Assembly (NCBI GenBank): GCA_029821455.1
Contig: JALGTI010000038.1
Span: 1 to 15,151 of the forward strand
Length of the DNA: 15,151 nucleotides
Origin: Candidatus Zipacnadia bacterium
GTDB lineage: Bacteria; Armatimonadota; Zipacnadia; Zipacnadales; Zipacnadaceae
Reading direction: 5' to 3'
Each line of letters opens with the position of its first letter. Position 1 is the first letter of the stretch. The notes below the pieces were generated by a model. The model worked only from the letters and a program-made list of their open reading frames with translations, had not been told where the DNA came from and ran no database searches. Shown here piece after piece: positions 1 through 7,800 of this stretch. The position numbers and the translations under genes were made by a program.

Positions 1-428
1 CCCGGCGCCTCCCTGCTTGCTTCTACCGGTCCGATTCCTCTCCGCTGCCTTGGCAGCCAGGTGCTCCTCAAAGCGCTTTGGCCCCCGGCTCTTACCTGCG
101 GCCATCGCCCCACGAGGTTATCTGGTGGCGTGACACCCACAGCGAAGGCCCGAATCCCAGGGCCACCGGCCCCATCCTCCTGCTCTGCCTGCTCTGACCA
201 TCCTGGTCTCTGTGCAAGTACATCCTCGACTACAGTCTGCAAGGGCACCTCTGTCTCCTGCTCTGCTCCTCTATGCCTCCCAGCACTCGGCGTCCTATTC
301 CACGTTTGCACCGCTCCAGGAAAACGCATATAGCGCCTCGGCAGTTCTGGTAGGCTCCAGGCTACCAATCCAGGCCTATTCAATCGCCCTCTGTTGGCAC
401 TCCAGCTTCCGGTTGTTTCGTTCAACAT
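1..428 (-). CDS. Partial hypothetical protein running off the left edge (frame uncertain)
   Basis: An ATG at 428 lies 10 bases after a GGAGA ribosome binding site (443-439). The frame stays open for about 142 codons to the window edge. It is the same frame that follows the TAG stop of the preceding chaperone ORF. I do not recognise the protein. Its middle part (residues about 55-110, with ...VEDVLAQRPGW...) looks like ordinary protein, but the first 50 residues are rich in Arg, Gly and Trp and less convincing. In the same stretch another frame looks more protein-like from about 450 to 330, although TAG codons interrupt it. A third candidate starts at ATG 105 (MAAGKSRGPKRFEEHLAAKA...). By position this should be a small tail gene or the start of the tape measure protein. 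A decayed or frameshifted gene is also possible. Confidence 0.35.
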   Translation of the reverse strand, partial: MLNETTGSWSANRGRLNRPGLVAWSLPELPRRYMRFPGAVQTWNRTPSAGRHRGAEQETEVPLQTVVEDVLAQRPGWSEQAEQEDGAGGPGIRAFAVGVTPPDNLVGRWPQVRAGGQSALRSTWLPRQRRGIGPVEASREAP

Positions 429-446
429 CTCGCAGCTCTCTCCGCT

Positions 447-773
447 CTACTCTCGTGTACTTTCCCTTTCCAACGCATCCCACGTGTACTCCCATAGGTC
501 CAGTCGCCACGCTGGCTGCTCACTCCATGGGACATCATCAGGCAGTTGCCCTGTCCGTCCGATCAGGCTTACCTCCTCCAGTATGCTCTGCACCAGCTTC
601 AACTGAATACCATTCACCCGCCGTAATAGCGCCGGCCCGTTCACTATCCGCTGGACATCTTCTTGTTTGGAGAAATCCCACCCCTCTCTGACCTCTGCCT
701 CTCGCCTGAGCGACACAGCCTCTGTCATCAGCCTCCCCACATCCACTCTGCCTTCGCTGACCACCATCCGCAC
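447..773 (-). CDS. Tail assembly chaperone, second (frameshifted) segment
   Basis: A 108-codon frame lies directly behind the first chaperone ORF, in the -1 frame relative to it. It is probably the 'T' half of a lambda G/GT-like chaperone pair, which guides tube polymerisation around the tape measure protein. Its first possible start, a GTG at 773, has no ribosome binding site. The frame is open further upstream, to about 815, and passes through a run of seven A (794-788). A -1 slip there would fuse 167 residues of the upstream protein to 5 linking residues and these 108, giving about 280 residues, close to lambda gpGT in size. The product is charged and rich in Glu, Arg and Leu and predicted helical. 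I infer the function from position, length and the slip site; I recognise no sequence family. It ends in TAG. Confidence 0.6.
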   Translation of the reverse strand: MRMVVSEGRVDVGRLMTEAVSLRREAEVREGWDFSKQEDVQRIVNGPALLRRVNGIQLKLVQSILEEVSLIGRTGQLPDDVPWSEQPAWRLDLWEYTWDALERESTRE

Positions 774-778
774 AGCTT

Positions 779-1288
779 TCAGCAGGCTTTTTTTACCCTC
801 GCTAGCGCTGCGCGCTCACCTTCCCCACGCAGGTTGACTTTGTCTATACATTCATCCAGCCACGCCGCAAGTGCCGAGGGTAGTTCATCCAGTAGCCATG
901 CTGCCTCCTGTGGGTTGTCACTATCATAGCGCCTGGGCACGATCTGCCCCTCTTCATCCGTTTCGGGCAGCAGGTAATCCACGATACAGTGCCCATACTC
1001 ATATTCACGCATTGCCGCCATATCGTACCGCCGGCTCACCTGCCATTCGTCCCCGAAGCTGCCGCCGATGGTGTATTCATCAACTATCCCCAGACTTTCT
1101 CGCTCCAGGTTCTCGCGATGGGTCAATGGTCGCAGCTCCACCCACGGCCGCCTCTCCCAGCCAGCTATCTCCACTGGCGCTTCAAACCGCTGCGAGGCAT
1201 GCCTGCCCCATGCCGCGATCACCCAGGCCTCCAGACCCCTCTCCCTTTCCTCACATACCTCTTCCTCGCTTACCATTTGCTGCTCCAT
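779..1288 (-). CDS. Tail assembly chaperone, first segment (gpG-like)
   Basis: This 169-residue acidic protein (MEQQMVSEEEVCEERERGL...) lies between the tail tube gene and the expected tape measure gene, which is where tail assembly chaperones are encoded in siphophages. It has no signal peptide or membrane segment. The C-terminal half is helical and ends in VKKAC just after a run of seven A. Two starts are possible. ATG 1288 has GAGG 10 bases upstream, and ATG 1276 has GGAG 6 bases upstream, so the shorter form is plausible. It ends in TGA. Ribosomes that slip at the A run would make a longer fusion with the next ORF. The function is inferred from synteny and the frameshift signal, not from a recognised domain. 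Confidence 0.6.
   Translation of the reverse strand: MEQQMVSEEEVCEERERGLEAWVIAAWGRHASQRFEAPVEIAGWERRPWVELRPLTHRENLERESLGIVDEYTIGGSFGDEWQVSRRYDMAAMREYEYGHCIVDYLLPETDEEGQIVPRRYDSDNPQEAAWLLDELPSALAAWLDECIDKVNLRGEGERAALARVKKAC
788..794 (-). promoter_or_regulatory. Probable programmed -1 ribosomal frameshift site (A AAA AAA)
   Basis: On the minus strand the codons read GTA AAA AAA GCC TGC TGA, so the heptamer A AAA AAA is in the X XXY YYZ register needed for a tandem -1 slip. After the slip translation continues AGC CTG CTG AAA GCT GTG into the second chaperone ORF without a stop. Lambda G/GT and many other siphophages use the same arrangement. A GAGGG stretch lies directly upstream, too close to be an optimal stimulatory Shine-Dalgarno, and I see no clear downstream pseudoknot. 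Confidence 0.65.
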
Positions 1289-1357
1289 TACTTGACTACC
1301 TCATCTGGTTTAACTGTGTACCCATCTTATGTAATCTGACAGGTCCGGCCTGCGTGG

Positions 1358-1422
1358 CGCAGGCGTCTCGCCTGCGGTCGTTCATCGTTTCGCCCTCCCT
1401 TCAGGGAGGGGGCCAGGGGGTA
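1358..1422. repeat. Dispersed palindromic repeat pair between chaperone and tube genes
   Basis: The 160-base gap from 1289 to 1448 holds two hairpin modules. The first is an 8 bp perfect stem of CGCAGGCG around a 3-base loop (1358-1376). The second is CCCTCCCT-TC-AGGGAGGG (1393-1410), followed by GGCCAGGGGGTAG. The same two modules occur in the same order and orientation in the 2355-2620 gap. They are of a type scattered through bacterial chromosomes and are not a phage coding feature. Confidence 0.8.
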
Positions 1423-1448
1423 GATCCCCAGCCTGTAAAAAGCACCCA

Positions 1449-2354
1449 CTAGCTCAGTATCACAGGCGCCGTTTCTCCATCAACGCTGCCCAGTGCCAGG
1501 AAGTCAACTTTCTCCACGATCCGCTTTTCGTGTGAGCCGGGGAGCCCCAGATCATCGGCCACGTATAGAATCCGTGGCAGCGATATCGTCGCGCTAACCG
1601 CACCTCTTGCCAGTTCGATGGCCAGTGCTGCTTCGGTGCCTGACGCAAAATCCCCATACACGTCATTATCCACAAAGTCCCGGCTCAGTGCTCCCCAGCA
1701 GCGCACTCCTGACAGGTTGTACAGTTGCACTGGTGCTGCTGCGCTAACCAGTCGCATGCCCTCCGCAGGCTCCTCCACCAGGTTGTCTATCACGATCCGG
1801 ATCTTCTCGCAGTTGATATCCTCTGCCAGAGCACCACCACCGGTCGCCAGCTCCACCGTTGCCTCCCGAAACACATACGGTGCTGCTGTTGGAATTGACG
1901 GCGTTGTCGCACTGCCCGCCTCCAGCTTCAGCGCCGCAACATCGAGACTGCACATTACCGGCTCACCCTTCACCAGGTCTATCCTCGCCCGCTGCACCTT
2001 CATATCCGTCAGCTTCTTGACTTCGTACACGCAGTCAATCAATGCTGACGCCCACATGCCCTGGTTATCGTCATCCCGGTCCTGTATCCATGCTAATAAA
2101 TCCGTTAGCATTCCCGGAATCAGTGGGAACCTCAGGCTCCCTTCTGCCCACTGACCCGCCGAGAAGTACTTGCTCTGGTAGTCTTGGCTATCGGCCAGAT
2201 CCAGCGCCACATAGTTGTTCTGCAACTGCACCGTGTCCGCCCGTCGACTCCCCCAGTCCATCAGAGGCAGCCAGTTATCCGGACTTACATAGCTGCCCTT
2301 TACGCTTTGAAGTCCAAAGCCAAAGTAGCCTTCCTTTGAAAGAGCTGTCGCCAT
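1449..2354 (-). CDS. Major tail tube protein
   Basis: This protein of about 301 residues probably forms the stacked hexameric rings of a siphovirus tail tube. The N-terminus (MATALSKEGYFGFGLQSVKG, then an aromatic and Asp-rich stretch) and the later alternating beta pattern resemble the Phage_tube_2 type of tail tube protein. Its length also fits. It follows the tail terminator gene and precedes the chaperone frames, which is the canonical tube position. Two adjacent starts exist, GTG at 2357 and ATG at 2354, behind AAGGGTGATGAG. I use the ATG. The gene ends in TAG. A repeat-filled gap separates it from each neighbour, so it may have its own transcript ends or RNA processing sites. The family assignment rests on recall of pattern and position. 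Confidence 0.75.
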   Translation of the reverse strand: MATALSKEGYFGFGLQSVKGSYVSPDNWLPLMDWGSRRADTVQLQNNYVALDLADSQDYQSKYFSAGQWAEGSLRFPLIPGMLTDLLAWIQDRDDDNQGMWASALIDCVYEVKKLTDMKVQRARIDLVKGEPVMCSLDVAALKLEAGSATTPSIPTAAPYVFREATVELATGGGALAEDINCEKIRIVIDNLVEEPAEGMRLVSAAAPVQLYNLSGVRCWGALSRDFVDNDVYGDFASGTEAALAIELARGAVSATISLPRILYVADDLGLPGSHEKRIVEKVDFLALGSVDGETAPVILS

Positions 2355-2382
2355 CACCTCATCACCCTTGCTTGTAGTCGTT

Positions 2383-2614
2383 CCGTGGCGCAGGCTTCCA
2401 GCCTGCGGTTGTTTGTAGTCCCCCTCCCTTCAGGGAGGGGGCCAGGGGGTAGGTTAACTGGTCTCCTGCCGTGGCGCAGGCGTCTAACCCGCAGTCGTTC
2501 CGTACGACAGGCCTTCGTCCGCCGTAGCGGGCTATGGCCCGCGAAGGCAGGCATCCCTGCCTGTCGAAAGACTTCAACCGTCGCGCGGTGCAGGCGTCTC
2601 ACCCGTGGCTGTTC
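2383..2614. repeat. Composite dispersed repeat cluster between terminator and tube genes
   Basis: The gap contains, in order, an 8 bp hairpin of CGCAGGCT with a 3-base loop (2389-2407), a 10 bp CCCCCTCCCT/AGGGAGGGGG hairpin (2420-2441) with the GCCAGGGGGTAGG tail, a degenerate GTGGCGCAGGCG module (about 2471-2492), an 84-base long unit (2491-2574), and another GCAGGCGTCTCACCCG module (about 2588-2605). The long unit differs from that at 4029-4112 at only four positions. Frames through these repeats are open but are repeat translations and not genes. Confidence 0.85.
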
Positions 2615-2620
2615 CCTGCC

Positions 2621-3307
2621 CTACGGATCCCACACCTCCGCCCGCCTTGCCACAAGGTCCAGCGCTATCACTCGCACCTCTAACCCTCGCGCCCGCAGGT
2701 CTCGCTCCTCTTCTGGTCTTGTTTCCACCCGGGTCACCTGCGAATGCCAGCAGGTTCCTCCCAGGTAGGTATCTTGCATCAGCAGGTTGAACAGCTTCCC
2801 TGCTTCCTCCAGCGCCTGAAACTCATCCTGCTCCCCTTGACCGCTGTGACGGATGTAGTGGACCCTGTAGTGATAATCTTGCCTGAAACTCTTGTTGGTG
2901 CCCTCGGTTATGGGCTGTTCGAGCCTGCCGGTCTCGACCACGATACACGGCAACTGCCGAGCCCTGGGTTCAGGGATCCCTTCCGGTCTTCCTTGACCTA
3001 CCCACCGCAGGCTTGCTAGCCTTGGCGGGACAATCCTCACAATCGCGCCCTTTGCCACTGTATACTCACCAACCACCAGACTCTCAAAGCCTAGTTGTGT
3101 CAGCCCCAGCTTCTCGGCCACGGTGTGCTCTTCGGCGGCGCTATCCTCGTCCAGCAGTTCGACTACCTGCCCGACCTCGAATAGTTGATTGCTCCCCACA
3201 TTCACGGTATCGCTGCCATCCGTGTCTGCGGTCAATGCGACCGCACTCTGACAGATCAACCGCACAGCTCGACTGATCTCGTTGTGATGAAACATATCCA
3301 GCGCCAT
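2621..3307 (-). CDS. Tail terminator / tail completion protein with an inserted beta domain
   Basis: This 228-residue protein lies directly after head closure and before the tail tube gene, the usual place for the protein that caps the tail tube and joins it to the neck. The C-terminal two thirds (from about residue 110: LPCIVVETGRL, FRQDYHYRVHYIRH, DTYLGGTCWHSQVTRVET) has the beta strands, helix and 'LGG' turn typical of tail terminator proteins. Residues about 32-97 form an apparent extra beta domain of the pattern VG..VELLDED...V.....G..SLVV..Y..AKGA.V.IV, which accounts for a length well above the usual 130-150. ATG 3307 is preceded by GGAGG and AAGG motifs. The gap to the head closure gene is 34 bases, so the two are probably co-transcribed. 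It ends in TAG. Confidence 0.65.
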   Translation of the reverse strand: MALDMFHHNEISRAVRLICQSAVALTADTDGSDTVNVGSNQLFEVGQVVELLDEDSAAEEHTVAEKLGLTQLGFESLVVGEYTVAKGAIVRIVPPRLASLRWVGQGRPEGIPEPRARQLPCIVVETGRLEQPITEGTNKSFRQDYHYRVHYIRHSGQGEQDEFQALEEAGKLFNLLMQDTYLGGTCWHSQVTRVETRPEEERDLRARGLEVRVIALDLVARRAEVWDP

Positions 3308-3341
3308 TGCCTTGTACCGCCTCCGCGCTCTGTCTCACTTA

Positions 3342-3887
3342 TTAGGCCTGTGTTCGTTTCAGCACCAACTTCTGGTGGTGACCGACTCCGCTTTCATCCA
3401 GCACTCCCAGCACCTCGTAGCACTCCACCACCCCCAGTTCATCTCCCTCGCTGTAGCTGCGCCGCAGTGGCGTATTCAGTATCACCGTGTTATCCTCAAC
3501 TCCCGCCACAACTGCCAACTCTCCCTCCTCTGCGCCTATCAGCGACACGCTATCTCCCACCGCAATCTGCACAGCGTCTTCTACCTCCACGCTCATCTCT
3601 CCAGCCTCTGCCCCTACTGCCAGTGTTGTACTGCTCATTATGCGGCATAGCCTATCTACTGGCCGGATGTCCTGCGGCTCACAGTATCCCACTACCTCTA
3701 CTTCAGGAAACTTCCCCATCAGCGTAGCATCCATCTCCGCCAGTATCGGCCGCAGTCTCACCGCTATTCCTGTCGTTACCAGTTGCCATGCCGGTGTTGG
3801 AAGACTGAGGTCAATCCCCGGAATCACGCTTGCCCTGAAGATGTGGGCTGTATGTATCAGCAATCCCCGAAATGTTGCATCTGACAT
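3342..3887 (-). CDS. Head closure (head-tail stopper) protein with an inserted domain
   Basis: This 181-residue protein resembles SPP1 gp16-like and HK97-like head closure proteins, which plug the neck below the adaptor ring. The N-terminus (FRGLLIHTAHIFRAS...TPAWQLVTTGIAVRLRPI) and C-terminus (YEVLGVLDESGVGHHQKLVL) match the two halves of that fold. Between them, residues about 85-150 form an inserted beta domain containing VEDAVQIAVGDSVSLIGAEE. Typical relatives are about 100-115 residues. I start at ATG 3887 because GGGAG (3900-3896) sits 8 bases upstream. A TTG at 3902 in the same frame would put that ribosome binding site inside the gene. It ends in TAA, 34 bases before the next gene. 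Confidence 0.72.
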   Translation of the reverse strand: MSDATFRGLLIHTAHIFRASVIPGIDLSLPTPAWQLVTTGIAVRLRPILAEMDATLMGKFPEVEVVGYCEPQDIRPVDRLCRIMSSTTLAVGAEAGEMSVEVEDAVQIAVGDSVSLIGAEEGELAVVAGVEDNTVILNTPLRRSYSEGDELGVVECYEVLGVLDESGVGHHQKLVLKRTQA

Positions 3888-4028
3888 TTGGCCTGCTCCC
3901 AAATGGCAGGGACGGCCCTTGTCGGAGCCGTCCCCGCCTGGACTTCCTTAACTTGGTTCTTTGGGCCATTCGGTCACGTTTGCACGAGCGCAGACAAGAC
4001 CCATTTGCGCAGCGCGGACTCCCTGCCC

Positions 4029-4112
4029 GCGGTCGTTCCGTACGACAGGCCTTCGCCCGCCGTAGCGGGCTATGGCCCGCGAAGGCAGGCATCCTTGCCT
4101 GTCGAGAGACTT
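4029..4112. repeat. Long (84-base) palindromic repeat unit
   Basis: It begins GCGGTCGTTCCGTACGACAG and ends GCCTGTCGAGAGACTT. Inside lies an extra nested palindrome from CCTTCGCCCGC to GCCCGCGAAGG. It matches 2491-2574 at 80 of 84 positions by direct comparison. The short unit at 4137-4180 is the same sequence without the internal 40 bases. Confidence 0.88.
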
Positions 4113-4115
4113 GCA

Positions 4116-4209
4116 TGTAGCGCAGGCATCCTGCCTGCGGTCGTTCCGTACGACAGGCATCCTTGCCTGTCGAAAGACCTGTATGTAGCGCACGCATCCT
4201 GCCTGCGTG
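4116..4209. repeat. Short repeat units and flanking CGCAGGCA hairpins
   Basis: A TGTAG-CGCAGGCATCCTGCCTGCG hairpin module (4116-4139; 8 bp stem, 3-base loop) leads into a 44-base short unit (4137-4180). A second copy of the hairpin module with one stem change (CGCACGCATCCTGCCTGCG) follows at about 4183-4209. The order hairpin, unit, hairpin suggests insertion of units at, or growth from, the hairpin sequence. Confidence 0.85.
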
Positions 4210-4228
4210 GATGTGCACCATACAGGCC

Positions 4229-4885
4229 TTACACTGCACCCAGCCACATTGGCCGATACACTTCTAATGCCGTCTGGGCCTCCTCCACGAACCTCTCGAT
4301 CACTCCTGCATATCTTCCATCCGACGCATACCGCACGCTGTAGTCTCCCAGTCTTACCTGCGCCGCGTTCAAGCTCTCACCACCGGCCTCGGCCAATACT
4401 CGCGCCGCTGTCAGCCGCGCCTGTGCCTCAGTGACACCCAGTGGCACCTGCTCATACCCCCAGTCCGCAGTGACGCTGATGTTCTGGACTCCTGCTGGAA
4501 AACTTGCCCCCAGCCTCGCGCCTTCCACCAGCCGCACCTCGCCTGTGTCCTCATACACTACATAGTCGCTCTCAGCCACCGCCAGCCCGGATACTGCAAT
4601 ACTGTGGACCGTTCGCAGCGGCCATATCCCCAGCGTGCCTAGCAGCAGCCGCTTGGTCCCTGTACCGTCCACCACGATCTCATCCTCAGCGTGCCAGAAG
4701 AAGTCCCGCTGTGCCGCCTGGTCCACGGCCGCTCGCGTCGTAGGCAGCAGCTCCTCGATACGGTCTCTTTGCGCTGTCTCATCGCCGATGCTGGTCAGAT
4801 CGAAAGCACCCAGCAATGCTAAGACATCCTCGATACTGCAATAGGTACTCAAGTAGCCCGTTGAAAACACGCCTTCGGCTACCAT
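4229..4885 (-). CDS. Head-tail adaptor / connector protein (HK97 gp6-like)
   Basis: This 218-residue protein probably forms the ring under the portal through which DNA passes. Features match gp6/gp15-type adaptors: an N-terminal helical part (STYCSIEDVLALLGAFDL, then a helix containing RIEELLPTTRAAVDQAAQRDF), a central beta part (IVVDGTGTKRLLLG...WPLRTVHSIAVSG...YVVYEDTGEVRL), a VTADWGYEQVPLGVTEAQARL segment leading into a helix, and a final RYASDGRYAGVIERFVEEAQTAL helix. The latter elements are typical of the family. Its ATG overlaps the last 7 bases of the 1147-residue gene (ATGGTAG), implying translational coupling. It ends in TAA. The adaptor is usually close behind the capsid gene; here it is displaced by 4.7 kb. 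Confidence 0.8.
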   Translation of the reverse strand: MVAEGVFSTGYLSTYCSIEDVLALLGAFDLTSIGDETAQRDRIEELLPTTRAAVDQAAQRDFFWHAEDEIVVDGTGTKRLLLGTLGIWPLRTVHSIAVSGLAVAESDYVVYEDTGEVRLVEGARLGASFPAGVQNISVTADWGYEQVPLGVTEAQARLTAARVLAEAGGESLNAAQVRLGDYSVRYASDGRYAGVIERFVEEAQTALEVYRPMWLGAV

Positions 4886-7800
4886 TGTTCAGACCACACT
4901 CCCTCGCTGTTGCGCACTCTCACCTTCCAGAAGTAGGTGGTCGCATCCTCAAGTTCGCTGCCCTCATACTCTACCTCCGTCTCTGCACTCAGCACCACAC
5001 CTGTGTCCCACAGATCCCCTGTATTATTATCCAGCAACTCCTGGCTCGAAGCGACCAGCAGGTGATACGCGCTCTGTGGCAAATCGGCTGGGTCCGAATA
5101 GCTCCACGAGAACGTTGGCGTCCGGTCGCCAATCATCGCCGGGTTTACCAACCCTTCAACTCGTAGATCACTTGCTTCAGGCCCCTCCGCCGTCGTCTCC
5201 GTTATTGCCCACGCGTACAGCACCGGGCTATCGTCCTCCGCAGCCTCTCGTGTTAGGTGAAAGCGCAGCCGGATATACTCCGTCGTCAGCTCCCCCAGTG
5301 ACGCCCCACCCCATTTGACAACCTCCTCCACTCCATCTTGCAGAGCGTCGCAGTCCTCTTCGCCGTACCCAATGATCGGCTCTTCCGCTGCCGCATCCAC
5401 TACTTCAACAGCTATCGTCCCTTCGGCCGGGTTGGCATTCAATACCAAGTCCTTCCAACCATCAGCCGGCTTTTCTATGATCGCCGTCTCGACCCGCCCA
5501 CTTAACTCGTCTGACGCCAACCGGTATGAAGTCTCCGACTCCCACCGCTGCCAGGCGAAGTTCATGAACTCACTGCCCGTGTAGTAGAAAATCTGCCTAT
5601 CACCCAGGCGGAACGGCTTGCCAGGATACAGCCTCCCTGGCTCCCCTGGAAGTTCACCTTGCGGGATAAATGCCTCACCGGTCGCACACGCGGGGAACAA
5701 CTCCTGGAAGTGTTCAGCATCCTCTGAAACATACAGGCCTAATCCATAGGTGAAACCAAACGCGCCGTCGCTGAGCACCACCATCCGATCCTCCCGCCCC
5801 ATTATCCCGCACGTACACACGTGAACCTGCGGCGCCGCCAGTGGCGCTATGCTGTTGCCGTATGGCAATGGCGACAATGACCGTGGATCACTCCCTGCTA
5901 CCGCCACCAGGGGCCGACAATCCCCTGAAAACTCTTCGCCCCAATACCAATTGTAGCGGTTCTGAATCGCCTTACCTCTAGCCACCCCCCAGTACGCCAT
6001 TCGTGCATCTGTTGCCCACTCGTTGCGCGTTATCTCCCACTCAGCGTCCATATTCGCCCATGGGTTGATGCCACCGCCATCTGGCGCAACCAGGTCTGGC
6101 CCCCCGAATATCGGCACAATCGGGTTGTCGCGACACCAATGCCTCTCCACGTCAAATGACCAGCGGTCTGGTGCGCCTTGCAACCCGAAAGTCTGGTACT
6201 TGTCTACCGTTGCCGGCCGCGCGAAATATAGCAACGACCATGTCCCATCCGACGCCTCCAACACCGCTACTGGCGATGACTCGCTAACCGGCGCATCCTG
6301 CTCAATGTCAGTCCTCAACACCGACATCTTGATGAACGGATTACTGCGCCCTTGCGGGGGAGCTTCGTCCGTCCATGTTATCCGGCCGCTCACATCGTCC
6401 CATCTACCCTCCACATATCCCAGCCACTGGATCTCATCGGGATCTTCTCCCTGCACCAGAGCAACGATTGTCTCATTCCCCTCATCGTACATCACCGGAA
6501 TTGGCATCCCGACAACGCTGTGCCGCCACGTCCCTGCCTCCTCCAGATCAGACTTCACTGCATTCCAATCTGTTATCTTCGTCGGATGGTGCTTCTGCCA
6601 TTCCACTCCCATCTGACGCCAGACCTTGATTGACTTGTCCTCTGTCACCAGGTCAAAATTGTCCGATAATGATGGCCCCTCGCCATTCTCCTGCTTCGCC
6701 AGTAACTGGTAATCTTGCGGCCCATCTATTTCGATCTTTTGCAGCCAGAAACTTGCGGCGTATTCAGGATCAGCCTCGCCGTAGACCTTACCGTATGCCC
6801 CACCCGGCACACCTGTAATGTACGCACATCGCCCCTTATCGTACCTCAGACCATGAATATGTGCCCCGCTGTCTGCTTGCGGCTCCGAGTACACCCATTC
6901 CAGTTCCACGAATTGTGGCGTCCCATCGTGTTCGCTCCACAGAAACGCATCCAGCCCCTGCTCAGTCACAAACATACCGTTGGTCCTTATACCAAACAAC
7001 CGTGGCGTGAAATTCACTACTCCGTTACTGCCGACATCGGGGATTGCTGGCAGTGCACTCTCGAGTGTTATGAATCCGGTCGTGCTGTCATAACCCGTTA
7101 CCATCAAGCGCCGACCTGCGCAGTTGCCGTTGATCAAAATGAGTGACGCGCCTGCCCAGTAATTGTCGCTCCACTCCCCGCTCATCTCCACCTTGAAGCT
7201 TGTCGCCGTATTGCCTCCATCACTTACTACCTTAAATGAGCGCCCACTTCCGAAGTAGTCAAACACTCCACTGGATGCTGGTGGGCAATATTTGTACAGT
7301 ACCGGCCCCACCCACGAAACCTTCCCCGCCAGGTTGTCCGCCTTCGGCATGTGGATCAACTGCCGGTACGTACATGGATGCGCCAGGCCTCCGTCAGCGA
7401 CTGGTCCAATCGGCATTGAAGCCCCCAGAGCCCCGATCCCGCTGTAGCCTGGTGTTATCTTAAGACGTGCGTGATCCGACTCACTTGATGCCGTCACATA
7501 GTCATACAGTTGGGAGTTGTAGCCGAAGCCCACCGGCAGAATCGCATGCATCGGCTTGCGATCGTCCTCACTTAAGTCATGTCGCGGCATCCCCAGCGCA
7601 AATGTCCGACGCCCCAGACGCCTGGCCCCATCATCAATCACACAATACCGATCAGCCGGAACTCCCTCCGTTGTATAGAAGGTCCCATCCCCGGACGCTA
7701 TGTCTGCGTCGTACCCGTTATCAAACGTCCCCAGCAATGTCAACTCGCCGCTCCCATCGCTCTCCTTGGGTCTGCAACGCCTCCCCTCTGAATGCAATTC

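Larger units (their letters stand above)
3888..4228. other. 341-base intergenic region filled with repeats
   Basis: This gap lies between the adaptor and head closure genes, which are normally adjacent. About 100 bases next to the head closure gene (3902-4006) are unique sequence with no convincing ORF. The rest (4007-4209) is a row of dispersed repeat modules, listed separately. I see no promoter that stands out. Confidence 0.7.

Noticed and set aside
871..1452. Long plus-strand open frames opposite the late genes (also about 6023-6616, 7467-8275, 9810-10559, 13188-13892)
   Set aside because: They are antisense shadows of confident minus-strand genes, rich in Ser, Pro, Arg and His with no domain motifs.
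2354..2602. 82-codon minus-strand frame across the gap before the tube gene
   Set aside because: It is a translation of the dispersed repeats (peptide like QAGMPAFAGHSPLRR), which also appears from the other repeat cluster.
4007..4209. CRISPR-like array
   Set aside because: Repeats are of unequal length and directly abutting, with no unique spacers of constant size.
3811..4247. Two overlapping minus-strand frames of 142 and 99 codons
   Set aside because: They read through repeat units in different frames and overlap the adaptor and head closure genes. Both contain the same repeat peptides.
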